DNA of 64,000 nt from contig NZ_JOIU01000016.1 of assembly GCF_000720135.1 (NCBI RefSeq), positions 124,001 to 188,000 on the forward strand. Reading direction: 5' to 3'. Every line of letters starts with the position of its first letter. Within the stretch, counting starts at the first letter, position 1. This document shows positions 52,791 through 60,436 of the stretch, piece after piece. The notes beneath the pieces are model-generated. The model saw nothing but the letters and a program-made list of their open reading frames with translations. It was not told where the DNA came from and made no database searches. This DNA is from Streptomyces sp. NRRL S-1022. Its GTDB lineage: Bacteria > Actinomycetota > Actinomycetes > Streptomycetales > Streptomycetaceae. The position numbers and the translations under genes were made by a program.

Positions 52791-54290
52791 CTAGGTCGGG
52801 TCCAGCCCGTGGCTGCGCAGCCACGGCAGCGGGTCTATGGCCGCCCCGCCGACCGGCCGGACCTCGAAGTGCAGGTGAGGGCCGGTGGAGTTGCCGGAGT
52901 TGCCGGAATAGGCGATCGGCTGGCCGGCCTTGACGGCCGTACCAGAGGCGACGCGGTAGCTGGAGAGGTGGCAGTACCAGGTCTCCGTGCCGTCCTTCGC
53001 CGTCAGGATCAGCATGTTGCCGTAGGCGCTGTTCCACTTCGTGGTGACGGTGCCGTCGGTGGCGGCCATCACCGTGGTGCCGTAGGAGACCGGGAAGTCG
53101 ATACCGGTGTGCACCGACATCCAGTTGATGCCCGCCTGGCCGAAGTAGGCGCTCAGCCCGTGCTGCGCGACCGGCAGCGCGAACTTGGGACGCAGCCGCT
53201 CCTTGAGCGCGGCCTCCGCAGCCGCCTTCTTCTTCTCCAGCTCCTGCTGCGCCTTGAGGTCGATCCGCTCCTGGGTGCGGCTCGCCCGGTCGGCGAAGTC
53301 GGTGGCGCCGGCCGACAGCGTCTTGAGCTGACTGTCCAGCTTGCTGTTGGCGACCGACGGCTTGACCGGCTGCGCGTCCGCCGCGCTGGTGGAGCTGTCC
53401 TTGGAGTCGTCGGCGAGCGCGCCGACCGAGGCGGCGGCGATCCCGGCGACCCCCATCACACAGGCCGACGGTACGGCCACGGTCAGCAGCGCGGAGCGTT
53501 TGGCGGGCGTACGACGCCGGGAGCGCGCCCCGCCGCGCGAGCCCGCGCGGGTCGCCGGCGCCGGGCTGATCTCCTCCTGGTCGTCCAGCAGGCCGGTGAC
53601 GGCGGGCAGTTCGCCGGTGGAGTCCGACTCGCCCGCGCCGGAGTCGTGATCGGCGAACTCCGCGTCCTCGTACGGCACCTGCTCGAACCCGGCCTGCGGG
53701 TCGGCGACCGCTTCGAACGTCGAGGTGGCCTGTTGATCGAACGGTTCGCCAGCCTGCTCGGACTGCGCCGGCACGGTCTGCCCGGCGGAGTTCCACTGAG
53801 TGGCGTCGTACGCGCCCGTGTCGAAGGTCTGGGTGCCCCACTCCCATTGCTGGGTGGCGTCGGCGCCGCCGGGCCGGTCGGGCTGCAGCCAGGCGTCGGC
53901 GTCCCACTGGCCGCTGACGTCGTTCCCTGCGGACTGCGCGGGGATGTTCCAGGCGGTGCTGTCGTAGGCACCGGTGTCGTAGCCGGCGTGGTACTGCTGG
54001 GCCGCGTACGGGTCGTAGGCCGGGGTCTGGACGGTGCCGGTCTGCCACTGCGTGCTGTCGTACGCGCCGGTGGACTGCTCGCTGCCCGGCATGCTGCCGA
54101 AGAGCGGGTCGGCGTGGAAGGCCGCGGTGCCCGGGGAACCACCGGCAAAACCGGTGGCGTCGTACGCGCCGTACGTGGTGAGGTCGTCGTAGGGAGCTTC
54201 CTGGGCTCCGTACTGCGGGTAGTGCGCGGTGGAGGCGTCGGAAGCCGGGGCCGGGGTGGTCATACTCCCCGACGGGTGACGGTCGTTCAC
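52791..54290 (-). CDS. M23 (LytM) peptidase, membrane-anchored, with cytosolic repeat region
   Basis: A 499-residue type II membrane protein. Residues 1-270 are acidic, Tyr/Gln/Gly-rich and cytosolic, with four copies of a TGAYD(S/A)TxW-like unit (TYGAYDATGF, STGAYDSTQW, DTGAYDSTAW, DTGAYDATQW). One membrane helix (LLTVAVPSACVMGVAGIAAA, about 290-315) is followed by a coiled coil (KSSRTQ-like DRASRTQERIDLKAQQELEK) and the M23 domain with the zinc ligands in SVHTGIDFPVS (His-x3-Asp) and GPHLHFEVRPVGG. It should cut peptidoglycan outside the membrane. GTG at 54288-54290 after AAAGAGAAG is the start. Confidence 0.9.
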   Translation of the reverse strand: MNDRHPSGSMTTPAPASDASTAHYPQYGAQEAPYDDLTTYGAYDATGFAGGSPGTAAFHADPLFGSMPGSEQSTGAYDSTQWQTGTVQTPAYDPYAAQQYHAGYDTGAYDSTAWNIPAQSAGNDVSGQWDADAWLQPDRPGGADATQQWEWGTQTFDTGAYDATQWNSAGQTVPAQSEQAGEPFDQQATSTFEAVADPQAGFEQVPYEDAEFADHDSGAGESDSTGELPAVTGLLDDQEEISPAPATRAGSRGGARSRRRTPAKRSALLTVAVPSACVMGVAGIAAASVGALADDSKDSSTSAADAQPVKPSVANSKLDSQLKTLSAGATDFADRASRTQERIDLKAQQELEKKKAAAEAALKERLRPKFALPVAQHGLSAYFGQAGINWMSVHTGIDFPVSYGTTVMAATDGTVTTKWNSAYGNMLILTAKDGTETWYCHLSSYRVASGTAVKAGQPIAYSGNSGNSTGPHLHFEVRPVGGAAIDPLPWLRSHGLDPT

Positions 54291-54503
54291 CAACTTCTCT
54301 TTCGCCTCGACAACAGGGGCTGCCAGAGCAGTGCGGCGACTGTACCCGTCGGTACCTGGGCGCGACAATCTTCGGCCTGTTTCGCGTGGGCCTGAAACGG
54401 GCATTCGGCCGTGTTTCGGGGGAGCCCGGACGCTACCTTGGCCTTGCGTTCGAGGAATGTTCGATGTCGAGTGGCGATGCGCCGGCCGAGCGCCGCCCGT
54501 GCT

Positions 54504-54571
54504 GTGCCTGTGCGCCCCCCTCCTCAGGCCACCGTCAGTGCCTGTGCGCCCCCTCCTCAGGCCACCGTCAG
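54504..54571. repeat. 33-35-nt direct repeat over the 3' end of the lipase gene
   Basis: TGCCTGTGCGCCCCC, TCCTCAGGCC and ACCGTCAG occur in order at 54504-54538 and again at 54539-54571, differing only by two extra Cs. The second copy contains the stop codon of the lipase (54557-54559); the first is its duplicate just beyond the gene. Confidence 0.9.
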
Positions 54572-55411
54572 GCCGTTCGCGGCCCGGTCGCCGGGGTGGG
54601 GGACCTCAAGCGCCTCGCGTATGCCGGCGGCCACGGCGGGGTGCACGGGCAGCGCGAGGTGGCCGATGCCGGTGACCCGGACGTTCTGCGCGTCGAGGTC
54701 GGGATGCTCCACGCAGGCCGTCTCCAGCGGGTCCATCAGGGAGTCCAGGTCGCTCCAGAAGCTCACGAAGCGGGTCCGGCAGCCGGGCGCGGGCCGGGCC
54801 AGCTCCTCGATCACCGCCGATCCGGGGCGCATCTGCCGCACGATCGGGTGCGCGTCCGCCAGCGGCGCCACCCGCGTCCCCGAGTGCGGGGTGCCGAGTG
54901 TGACCAGCGTGCGGACCCGCAGGTCACCGCCCAGACACTGGGCGTAATAGCGTGCGATCAGGCCGCCCAGGCTGTGTCCGACGATGTCGACGCGGGCGCT
55001 GCCGGTGCGCTCGCAGATTTCCTCGATGTGCCGGCCGAGCAGCTCGGCGGCGATGCGGATGTCGCAGGTCAGCGGAGAGTAGTTGAGGGACTCCACCCGC
55101 TGCCTGCCGTGCTGGGCCAGGGTGCGGCGGAGCAGGACGAACACCGACCGGTTGTCGATGAAACCGTGCAGCAGGACGACCGGCGGGGCGGGGCGGACCG
55201 GCAGCCGTGCCGTGCCGTCCCCGTCGGGCAGGGTGCCGGAGCGGCGTTCCTGGATCAGGCCGGTCGGATACAGCAGGAGGTGACCTGCCAGGATGGCGGC
55301 CTCCAGGGCCGTCGCCCGCAGCAGCGTCATGGACAGTCCGGCCAGCCTGCCGGGCCACAGACGGCGGCAGAGCGGGAAAAAGAGCGGCGGCAATACCCCG
55401 GTGACCTTCAT
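54557..55411 (-). CDS. Lipase/esterase, alpha/beta hydrolase
   Basis: A 284-residue hydrolase. The oxyanion region is VVLLHGFIDNRSVFVLL, the nucleophile elbow is DIVGHSLGGLIARYYAQ (Ser in GHSLG, near residue 152) and LVTLGTPHSGTRVAPLADAH follows as in triacylglycerol lipases of the LipA/EstA type. The acid lies in the region of FVSFWSDLDSLMDPLETACV and the His in VTGIGHLALPVHPAV. The N-terminal hydrophobic helix (ATALEAAILAGHLLLYPTGL) suggests membrane association or export. ATG at 55409-55411. Confidence 0.9.
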   Translation of the reverse strand: MKVTGVLPPLFFPLCRRLWPGRLAGLSMTLLRATALEAAILAGHLLLYPTGLIQERRSGTLPDGDGTARLPVRPAPPVVLLHGFIDNRSVFVLLRRTLAQHGRQRVESLNYSPLTCDIRIAAELLGRHIEEICERTGSARVDIVGHSLGGLIARYYAQCLGGDLRVRTLVTLGTPHSGTRVAPLADAHPIVRQMRPGSAVIEELARPAPGCRTRFVSFWSDLDSLMDPLETACVEHPDLDAQNVRVTGIGHLALPVHPAVAAGIREALEVPHPGDRAANGLTVA

Positions 55412-55635
55412 GGCCGACCTCCTGTCGGCACGCCGGAGGACGGCTAGGTCCCCCGTGTGCCCTCATGTCCCACCATGTGATTTCCCCCTCGCCGCGTCCC
55501 GTAAAACTGCCGCTTGCGGGATGCTGGAGATAACGTTCGTTCACTTCGCGACGGTGGCGGAACGCGCCAAAAGTGCGGTACTTGTCGGTACGGACGGAAG
55601 CCGATCGCTTCCGGGCTCGTTTGATGGAGGCAGTG

Positions 55636-56058
55636 ATGGGTGTGGCAGCCGGTCCGATCCGCGTGGTGGTCGCCAAGCCGGGGCTCGACGGCCACGATCG
55701 AGGGGCCAAGGTCATCGCGCGTGCCCTGCGCGACGGTGGTATGGAGGTCATCTACACCGGACTCCACCAGACGCCGGAACAGATCGTGGACACCGCCATC
55801 CAGGAGGACGCCGACGCGATCGGCCTGTCCATCCTGTCCGGTGCCCACAACACGCTGTTCGCCGCGGTCATCGACCTGCTCAAGGAGCGGGAGGCCGAGG
55901 ACATCCTCGTCTTCGGCGGCGGGATCATCCCGGAGGAGGACATCCCGCCGCTGAAGGAGAAGGGCGTCGCGGAGATCTTCACCCCGGGTGCGACGACCGC
56001 GTCGATCGTGGAGTGGGTCCGGGCGAACGTGCGTCAGCCCGCCGCGTCCGGGGGCTGA
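55636..56058 (+). CDS. icmB: Isobutyryl-CoA mutase small subunit (B12-binding)
   Basis: Cobalamin-binding subunit of the mutase that interconverts isobutyryl-CoA and n-butyryl-CoA. The 140-residue protein starts [20 protein letters not shown] and has the B12 motif DGHDRG (DxHxxG, near residue 20), [18 protein letters not shown] (SxL) and [16 protein letters not shown] (GG). It is nearly the full IcmB length; no catalytic large subunit is in the window, which is usual since icmA lies elsewhere in Streptomyces. ATG 55636 follows GGAGG. Its 3' end overlaps the convergent DUF5691 gene by 25 nt. Confidence 0.93.
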   Translation: MGVAAGPIRVVVAKPGLDGHDRGAKVIARALRDGGMEVIYTGLHQTPEQIVDTAIQEDADAIGLSILSGAHNTLFAAVIDLLKEREAEDILVFGGGIIPEEDIPPLKEKGVAEIFTPGATTASIVEWVRANVRQPAASGG

Positions 56059-57767
56059 GCAGCGGTCCTCCCCGGCGCGACGGCTTTGTCCGGAGACGGG
56101 GCCGCTGCGTCCGGCGGCTCGGCGGGTGGGGTGGGCGGGGTGAGTTCCCGCGTCATGGCCGCCCGCAGCCGCAGGGTCGTCACCAGCCGCTGGAAAGCCT
56201 CCGCCCAGTACCCGCCGGCCCCCGGAGCCGCGTCCTCCCGCTCGTCGGGCAGCGCCAGCAGCGCCTCCAGCCGTACGGCCTCCGCCGGGTCCAGGCAGCG
56301 CTCGGCCAGCCCCATCACCCCGCTGAAGCTCCACGGGTAACTGCCCGCCTCCCTCGCGATGTCGAGGGCGTCCACGACTGCCTGGCCGAGCGTGGGGGCC
56401 CACGGGACCGCGCACACGCCGAGCAGCTGGAACGCCTCCGACAGGCCGTGCGTGGCGATGAACCCCGCGACCCACGCGGCCCGTTCGCCCGGTTCCAGCG
56501 CGGCCAGGAGCTTCGCGCGCTCGGCCAGGGACACCGCGCCCGGGCCGCCCGCCTCCGGCGCCGACGGCGAGCCGAGCAGCGCCCGCGACCACGCCGAGTC
56601 CCGCTGCCGTACGGCCGCCCGGCACCAGGCCGCGTGCAGTTCGCCCTGCCAGCCGTCCGCCACCGGCAGCGCCACGATCTCCTCGGCCGTCCGCCCGCCG
56701 AGCCGCCGCGGCCAGGTGCCGAGCGGGGCGGCCTCCACCAACTGCGCCAGCCACCACGACCGTTCCCCCCGGCCCGCGGGCGGGGTGGCCACCACGCCGT
56801 CCCGTTCCATACCGGCATCGCATTCGTGCGGCGCCTCCACCGCGATCGCCGGCATCTCCCCCGTACGGTCCAGGGCCACACACGCCGTGGCCCGTACGGC
56901 CATCCGCCCGGCGAGCGCCGAACCCGGCAGCGCCGACAGCAGTTCCGCCGCCGTCGCCCGGACATTGCGGCTGCGGTCGCCCAACGCCTGCTCCAGGAAC
57001 GGCTCGTCCGCCTCCGACAGACCCGTGCGCAGCGAGTCGAGGAACATCAGCCGGTCCTCCGCCCGCTCCGCCGCCCAGGTCGAGGCCAGCAGCTCGCGCC
57101 CCAGCGCGGGCGTACGGGCGCGCAGTGCGCTCAGCAGCGCCGCCCGTTCGGCGAACAGCCCCTCCTGCCACAGCCGGCGCACCGCCTCGGCGTCCTCCGG
57201 GTCGGGCAGCGTGGCGCCGCCGCCGGGGGTGGTGCGCAGCGCGAACCGCCAGTCCGGGTTCAGCCGGGCCAGCCACAGCGCGCGCGGGCCCGCGAACGCC
57301 AGCGCCGCCGGGCGCAGGTCCGTACGGCCCCGGGCCGCGTCCAGCAGCGCCGGCAGCGCCTGCGGGGGTGCCGCGTACCCGTGGGCGTTGGCCGCCGTGA
57401 GCCATTGCGGGAGCAGTTCCATGAGGTCGGGGGTGCTGCCCCGCCTGCCGCCGGACCCGCCCCCCGACCGGTCGGCCAGCAGGGTGGTGAGCCGGCGCGC
57501 CGCCGGTGCGGGAAGCGCCGGGCGTGGATCGGCGGGCGCGCGATCGGGCCGTCGCGCCGCCCGCGCGGGCCGCAGTCCGGCCCGCCGCCGTACGGTCGCC
57601 ACGGCGGCCGCGTCGAGCAGTGCCGCCGGGGCCGGCCGGCCGGGCGGGGCGTGCGCCGGGGTCCGCCGGTCCGTGCCGAGGAGCGCGGTGGTCACCAGCT
57701 CCTCCCAGGAGCTTTCCCGCAAGCTCTCCGGCGGCGTGGTGTCCCCGCCGGTCGGTGTCCCGTGCAT
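56034..57767 (-). CDS. DUF5691 protein of the SWIM/MoxR gene set
   Basis: A 577-residue cytosolic protein, Leu/Ala/Arg-rich and probably all-helical with HEAT-like repeats ([64 protein letters not shown]). The N-terminal word [17 protein letters not shown] is the signature of DUF5691 proteins, which occur beside SWIM-finger, MoxR and VWA genes. Its molecular role is unknown; a scaffold for the others is plausible. The start is ATG 57765-57767 after GGGGACGGA. It lies 50 nt downstream of the SWIM gene in the same orientation and overlaps icmB tail to tail. Confidence 0.83.
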   Translation of the reverse strand: MHGTPTGGDTTPPESLRESSWEELVTTALLGTDRRTPAHAPPGRPAPAALLDAAAVATVRRRAGLRPARAARRPDRAPADPRPALPAPAARRLTTLLADRSGGGSGGRRGSTPDLMELLPQWLTAANAHGYAAPPQALPALLDAARGRTDLRPAALAFAGPRALWLARLNPDWRFALRTTPGGGATLPDPEDAEAVRRLWQEGLFAERAALLSALRARTPALGRELLASTWAAERAEDRLMFLDSLRTGLSEADEPFLEQALGDRSRNVRATAAELLSALPGSALAGRMAVRATACVALDRTGEMPAIAVEAPHECDAGMERDGVVATPPAGRGERSWWLAQLVEAAPLGTWPRRLGGRTAEEIVALPVADGWQGELHAAWCRAAVRQRDSAWSRALLGSPSAPEAGGPGAVSLAERAKLLAALEPGERAAWVAGFIATHGLSEAFQLLGVCAVPWAPTLGQAVVDALDIAREAGSYPWSFSGVMGLAERCLDPAEAVRLEALLALPDEREDAAPGAGGYWAEAFQRLVTTLRLRAAMTRELTPPTPPAEPPDAAAPSPDKAVAPGRTAAQPPDAAG

Positions 57768-57817
57768 TCCGTCCCCGTTCCCTCCGCCTGCCTGCGCGTG
57801 TGTGTCCGTACGTCCGG

Positions 57818-59173
57818 TCAGCACAGTGGCACCGCCTCGCCCGCCTCCTCCGGCCACGCCGTGAGCGGAGTGAAGCCGCGGTGGCCGCACTCGCCGAAGA
57901 CCGTGACGGGGGCGCCGCCGGACAGCGCGACCAGCCGCCACAGGCCGGGTCGGGAGCGGGCGGCCCGGCTCAGCGGCAGGGCCGTGTCCGTGCCGGCGTC
58001 GGCCAGCTGCCACCGGTCGCCGTCCGGGACCGGTACCACCCGGTCCAGGGTGACCGGGACCGAGTCCAGCCAGGGGTCGTCGCGCAGTGCCGTGCCGTAG
58101 CGGGCCGCCGCCTCGGCGGTGGTCACGCCCGGCGGGCGGAACACGGCCGGGGCCGGCGGGGCGAACCGCTCGCCCAGGGCGGCCCGGGCCTGGGCGGAGC
58201 CGGGATACGCCGTCAGCTCCGCGTCCAGGGCCAGGCCGACCGGGAGCGACAGCTCCGGTGCCCGGCCCGCCGCGCCGTAGGACAGCAGCAGCCGGGTCCC
58301 GCCGGACTCGGCGCCGTGCAGCCATATCCGGCGCGTCGTCAGTTTCGGGTCCGCCGTGTCGTACTGGGCGAGGACCAGCCAGCGGTCGCGCACCGGCGGG
58401 CCGTCCGGCGTGGCGGGCAGGCCGAGCCGGGAGCGGACCGTGGCCGCGAGTGCCTCCGGCAGCCGGTCGCGGTGCAGCCAGCCCTGGTCGAGCAGATGGA
58501 GCAGCGCGCACTCCTCCAGCAGGCGCACCGGCCAGCCCGCACCGGACGCCGGGACCGCGCCCAGTTCCCTTACGCGCGCGGCCAGACCCGGCGCCTGGGC
58601 GTCGACCATGCGGGCCGCCGTCTCGTCCCACATCCCGTACCCCGCCTGTTCCGCCGCGGCCAAGCCGCCGCGCAGCAGGTCCGCCAGGCGCTGCTCCAGC
58701 TCGGTCGCGCCCGCCGTGACCCGCTCGGCCCGGCGCTCGGCGCGCCGCCGGGCCGCCGCCGGATCCGCGGGTCCGGCGGCCGGACCCCCCTCGCCCCGCG
58801 TCCCTTGCCTCTCGGCGCGGCTGCGCCGGGACGCGAGCCACGTCCCGGCCCAGTCCGGGGGCTGTGCGGCGGCCGGCACCGCGCCGTCGCCGCCCGTCCA
58901 CAGCAGGAGCAGGCCGAGTGCGTGCTTGCACGGGAACTTACGGCTCGGACAACTGCACTTGTACGCAGGCCCCGCCGCGTCGGCCAGGTCCACCACCGTC
59001 CGGTACGGCCTGCTGCCACTGCCCTTGCACAGTCCCCACACCGTCCCCTCTCCGCTCCCGGTCTCCGACCACGGCCCCGCCGCGCCGAGTCTGCTCCCCG
59101 CCTTGCGTGACGCGGCGTCAGGCGCCAGTGCCAGCACCTGCTCCGCGGTCCAGCGCACCCCCTGCTCAGTCAT
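57818..59173 (-). CDS. SWIM zinc-finger protein
   Basis: A 451-residue protein with a SWIM zinc finger near residues 72-90 (YKCSCPSRKFPCKHALGLLL: C-x-C-x6-C-x-H), a DNA- or protein-binding module. The N-terminus EQVLALAPDAASRKAGSRLG and WGLCKGSGSRPYRTVVDL leads into the finger; the rest is helical and beta-rich without a recognised enzyme domain. SWIM proteins of this type are always found with DUF5691, MoxR ATPase, DUF5682 and VWA genes. The start is ATG 59171-59173. Its promoter is back to back with that of the MoxR gene and carries one arm of a 13-bp inverted repeat. Confidence 0.88.
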   Translation of the reverse strand: MTEQGVRWTAEQVLALAPDAASRKAGSRLGAAGPWSETGSGEGTVWGLCKGSGSRPYRTVVDLADAAGPAYKCSCPSRKFPCKHALGLLLLWTGGDGAVPAAAQPPDWAGTWLASRRSRAERQGTRGEGGPAAGPADPAAARRRAERRAERVTAGATELEQRLADLLRGGLAAAEQAGYGMWDETAARMVDAQAPGLAARVRELGAVPASGAGWPVRLLEECALLHLLDQGWLHRDRLPEALAATVRSRLGLPATPDGPPVRDRWLVLAQYDTADPKLTTRRIWLHGAESGGTRLLLSYGAAGRAPELSLPVGLALDAELTAYPGSAQARAALGERFAPPAPAVFRPPGVTTAEAAARYGTALRDDPWLDSVPVTLDRVVPVPDGDRWQLADAGTDTALPLSRAARSRPGLWRLVALSGGAPVTVFGECGHRGFTPLTAWPEEAGEAVPLC

Positions 59174-59193
59174 GCCACCGACGGTAGGTCCCC

Positions 59194-59249
59194 CCACTGA
59201 CAATCGGCCCGGCGAAGGCGTCTTCCCAGGTCAGGGCGATTGTCAGTGG
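59194..59249. promoter_or_regulatory. Perfect 13-bp inverted repeat in the SWIM-MoxR divergent promoter
   Basis: CCACTGACAATCG (59194-59206) and CGATTGTCAGTGG (59237-59249) are exact reverse complements separated by 30 nt, in the 132-nt gap between the divergent SWIM and MoxR genes. Each arm reads TTGTCAGTGG outward and TTGTCA may itself be a -35 element, giving a symmetric promoter pair or an operator that controls both halves of the system at once. Confidence 0.7.
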
Positions 59250-59305
59250 CGTGGTGCACGGTGGATGCCAGATCCGAACCGGCCGAGCTGGAGGGGGCCT
59301 CAGCC

Positions 59306-60436
59306 ATGACTGTGTCCGTGGAACCGACGACCGCCGAACCCGACCGCGACCAGACCGCACAGGCGTTGCGGCCGCACGCCGAGCACGCCTTCGCGGCCGA
59401 ACTCGCCGCGCTCGCCGCGCAGGACGACCGCCCCCGCCCGGCCCGCTGGAAGCTGTCGCCGTGGGCGGTGGCGACGTACCTGCTCGGCGGCACCCTGCCG
59501 GACGGCACGGTGATCACACCCAAGTACGTGGGCCCGCGCCGCATCGTCGAGGTCGCCGTCACCACGCTGGCCACCGACCGCGCGCTGCTGCTGCTCGGCG
59601 TGCCCGGCACCGCCAAGACGTGGGTGTCGGAGCACCTGGCCGCCGCGGTCAGCGGTGACTCGACGCTGCTGGTCCAGGGCACGGCCGGCACCCCGGAGGA
59701 GGCGATCCGGTACGGCTGGAACTACGCGCAGCTGCTCGCCCACGGTCCGAGCCGCGACGCCCTCGTGCCCAGCCCCGTCATGCGTGCCATGGCCGAGGGC
59801 ATGACGGCCCGCGTGGAGGAGCTGACCCGTATCCCGGCGGACGTGCAGGACACGCTGATCACGATCCTGTCCGAGAAGACCCTGCCCATCCCCGAGCTGG
59901 GCGCGGAGGTCCAGGCGGTCCGCGGCTTCAACCTCATCGCCACCGCCAACGACCGCGACCGCGGGGTCAACGAGCTGTCCAGCGCGCTGCGCCGCCGCTT
60001 CAACACCGTGGTGCTGCCGCTGCCGGAGAGCGCCGACGCCGAGGTCGACATCGTCACCCGCCGGGTCGAACAGCTCGGCCGCTCCCTCGATCTGCCGGCC
60101 GCGCCCGACGGCATCGAGGAGATCCGCCGCGTCGTCACCGTCTTCCGGGAGCTGCGCGACGGCATCACCGCCGACGGGCGTACGAAGCTGAAGTCGCCCA
60201 GCGGCACGCTGTCCACGGCGGAGGCGATCTCCGTCGTCACCAACGGGCTCGCGCTCGCCGCGCACTTCGGCGACGGCGTACTGCGCGCGGGAGACGTCGC
60301 CGCGGGCCTCCTCGGTGCCGTCGTCCGCGACCCGGCGGCCGACCGGGTCGTCTGGCAGGAGTACCTGGAGACGGTCGTCCGCGAGCGCGAGGGCTGGACC
60401 GACTTCTACCGGGCCTGCCGCGAGGTGAGCGCGTGA
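59306..60436 (+). CDS. MoxR-family AAA+ ATPase
   Basis: A 376-residue AAA+ ATPase of the MoxR group that remodels partner proteins, typically with VWA-domain co-factors. Walker A is LLGVPGTAKTWVSEHL (near residue 98), the region after Walker B includes VEELTRIPADVQDTLITILS, sensor 1 is FNLIATANDRDRGVNEL and the arginine finger region SSALRRRFNTVVLPLP. The N-terminal 60 residues are a separate helical part. The start is ATG 59306 after GGAGGG. The next gene overlaps by 4 nt (GTGA), so MoxR, DUF5682 and VWA are one translational unit. Confidence 0.92.
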   Translation: MTVSVEPTTAEPDRDQTAQALRPHAEHAFAAELAALAAQDDRPRPARWKLSPWAVATYLLGGTLPDGTVITPKYVGPRRIVEVAVTTLATDRALLLLGVPGTAKTWVSEHLAAAVSGDSTLLVQGTAGTPEEAIRYGWNYAQLLAHGPSRDALVPSPVMRAMAEGMTARVEELTRIPADVQDTLITILSEKTLPIPELGAEVQAVRGFNLIATANDRDRGVNELSSALRRRFNTVVLPLPESADAEVDIVTRRVEQLGRSLDLPAAPDGIEEIRRVVTVFRELRDGITADGRTKLKSPSGTLSTAEAISVVTNGLALAAHFGDGVLRAGDVAAGLLGAVVRDPAADRVVWQEYLETVVREREGWTDFYRACREVSA

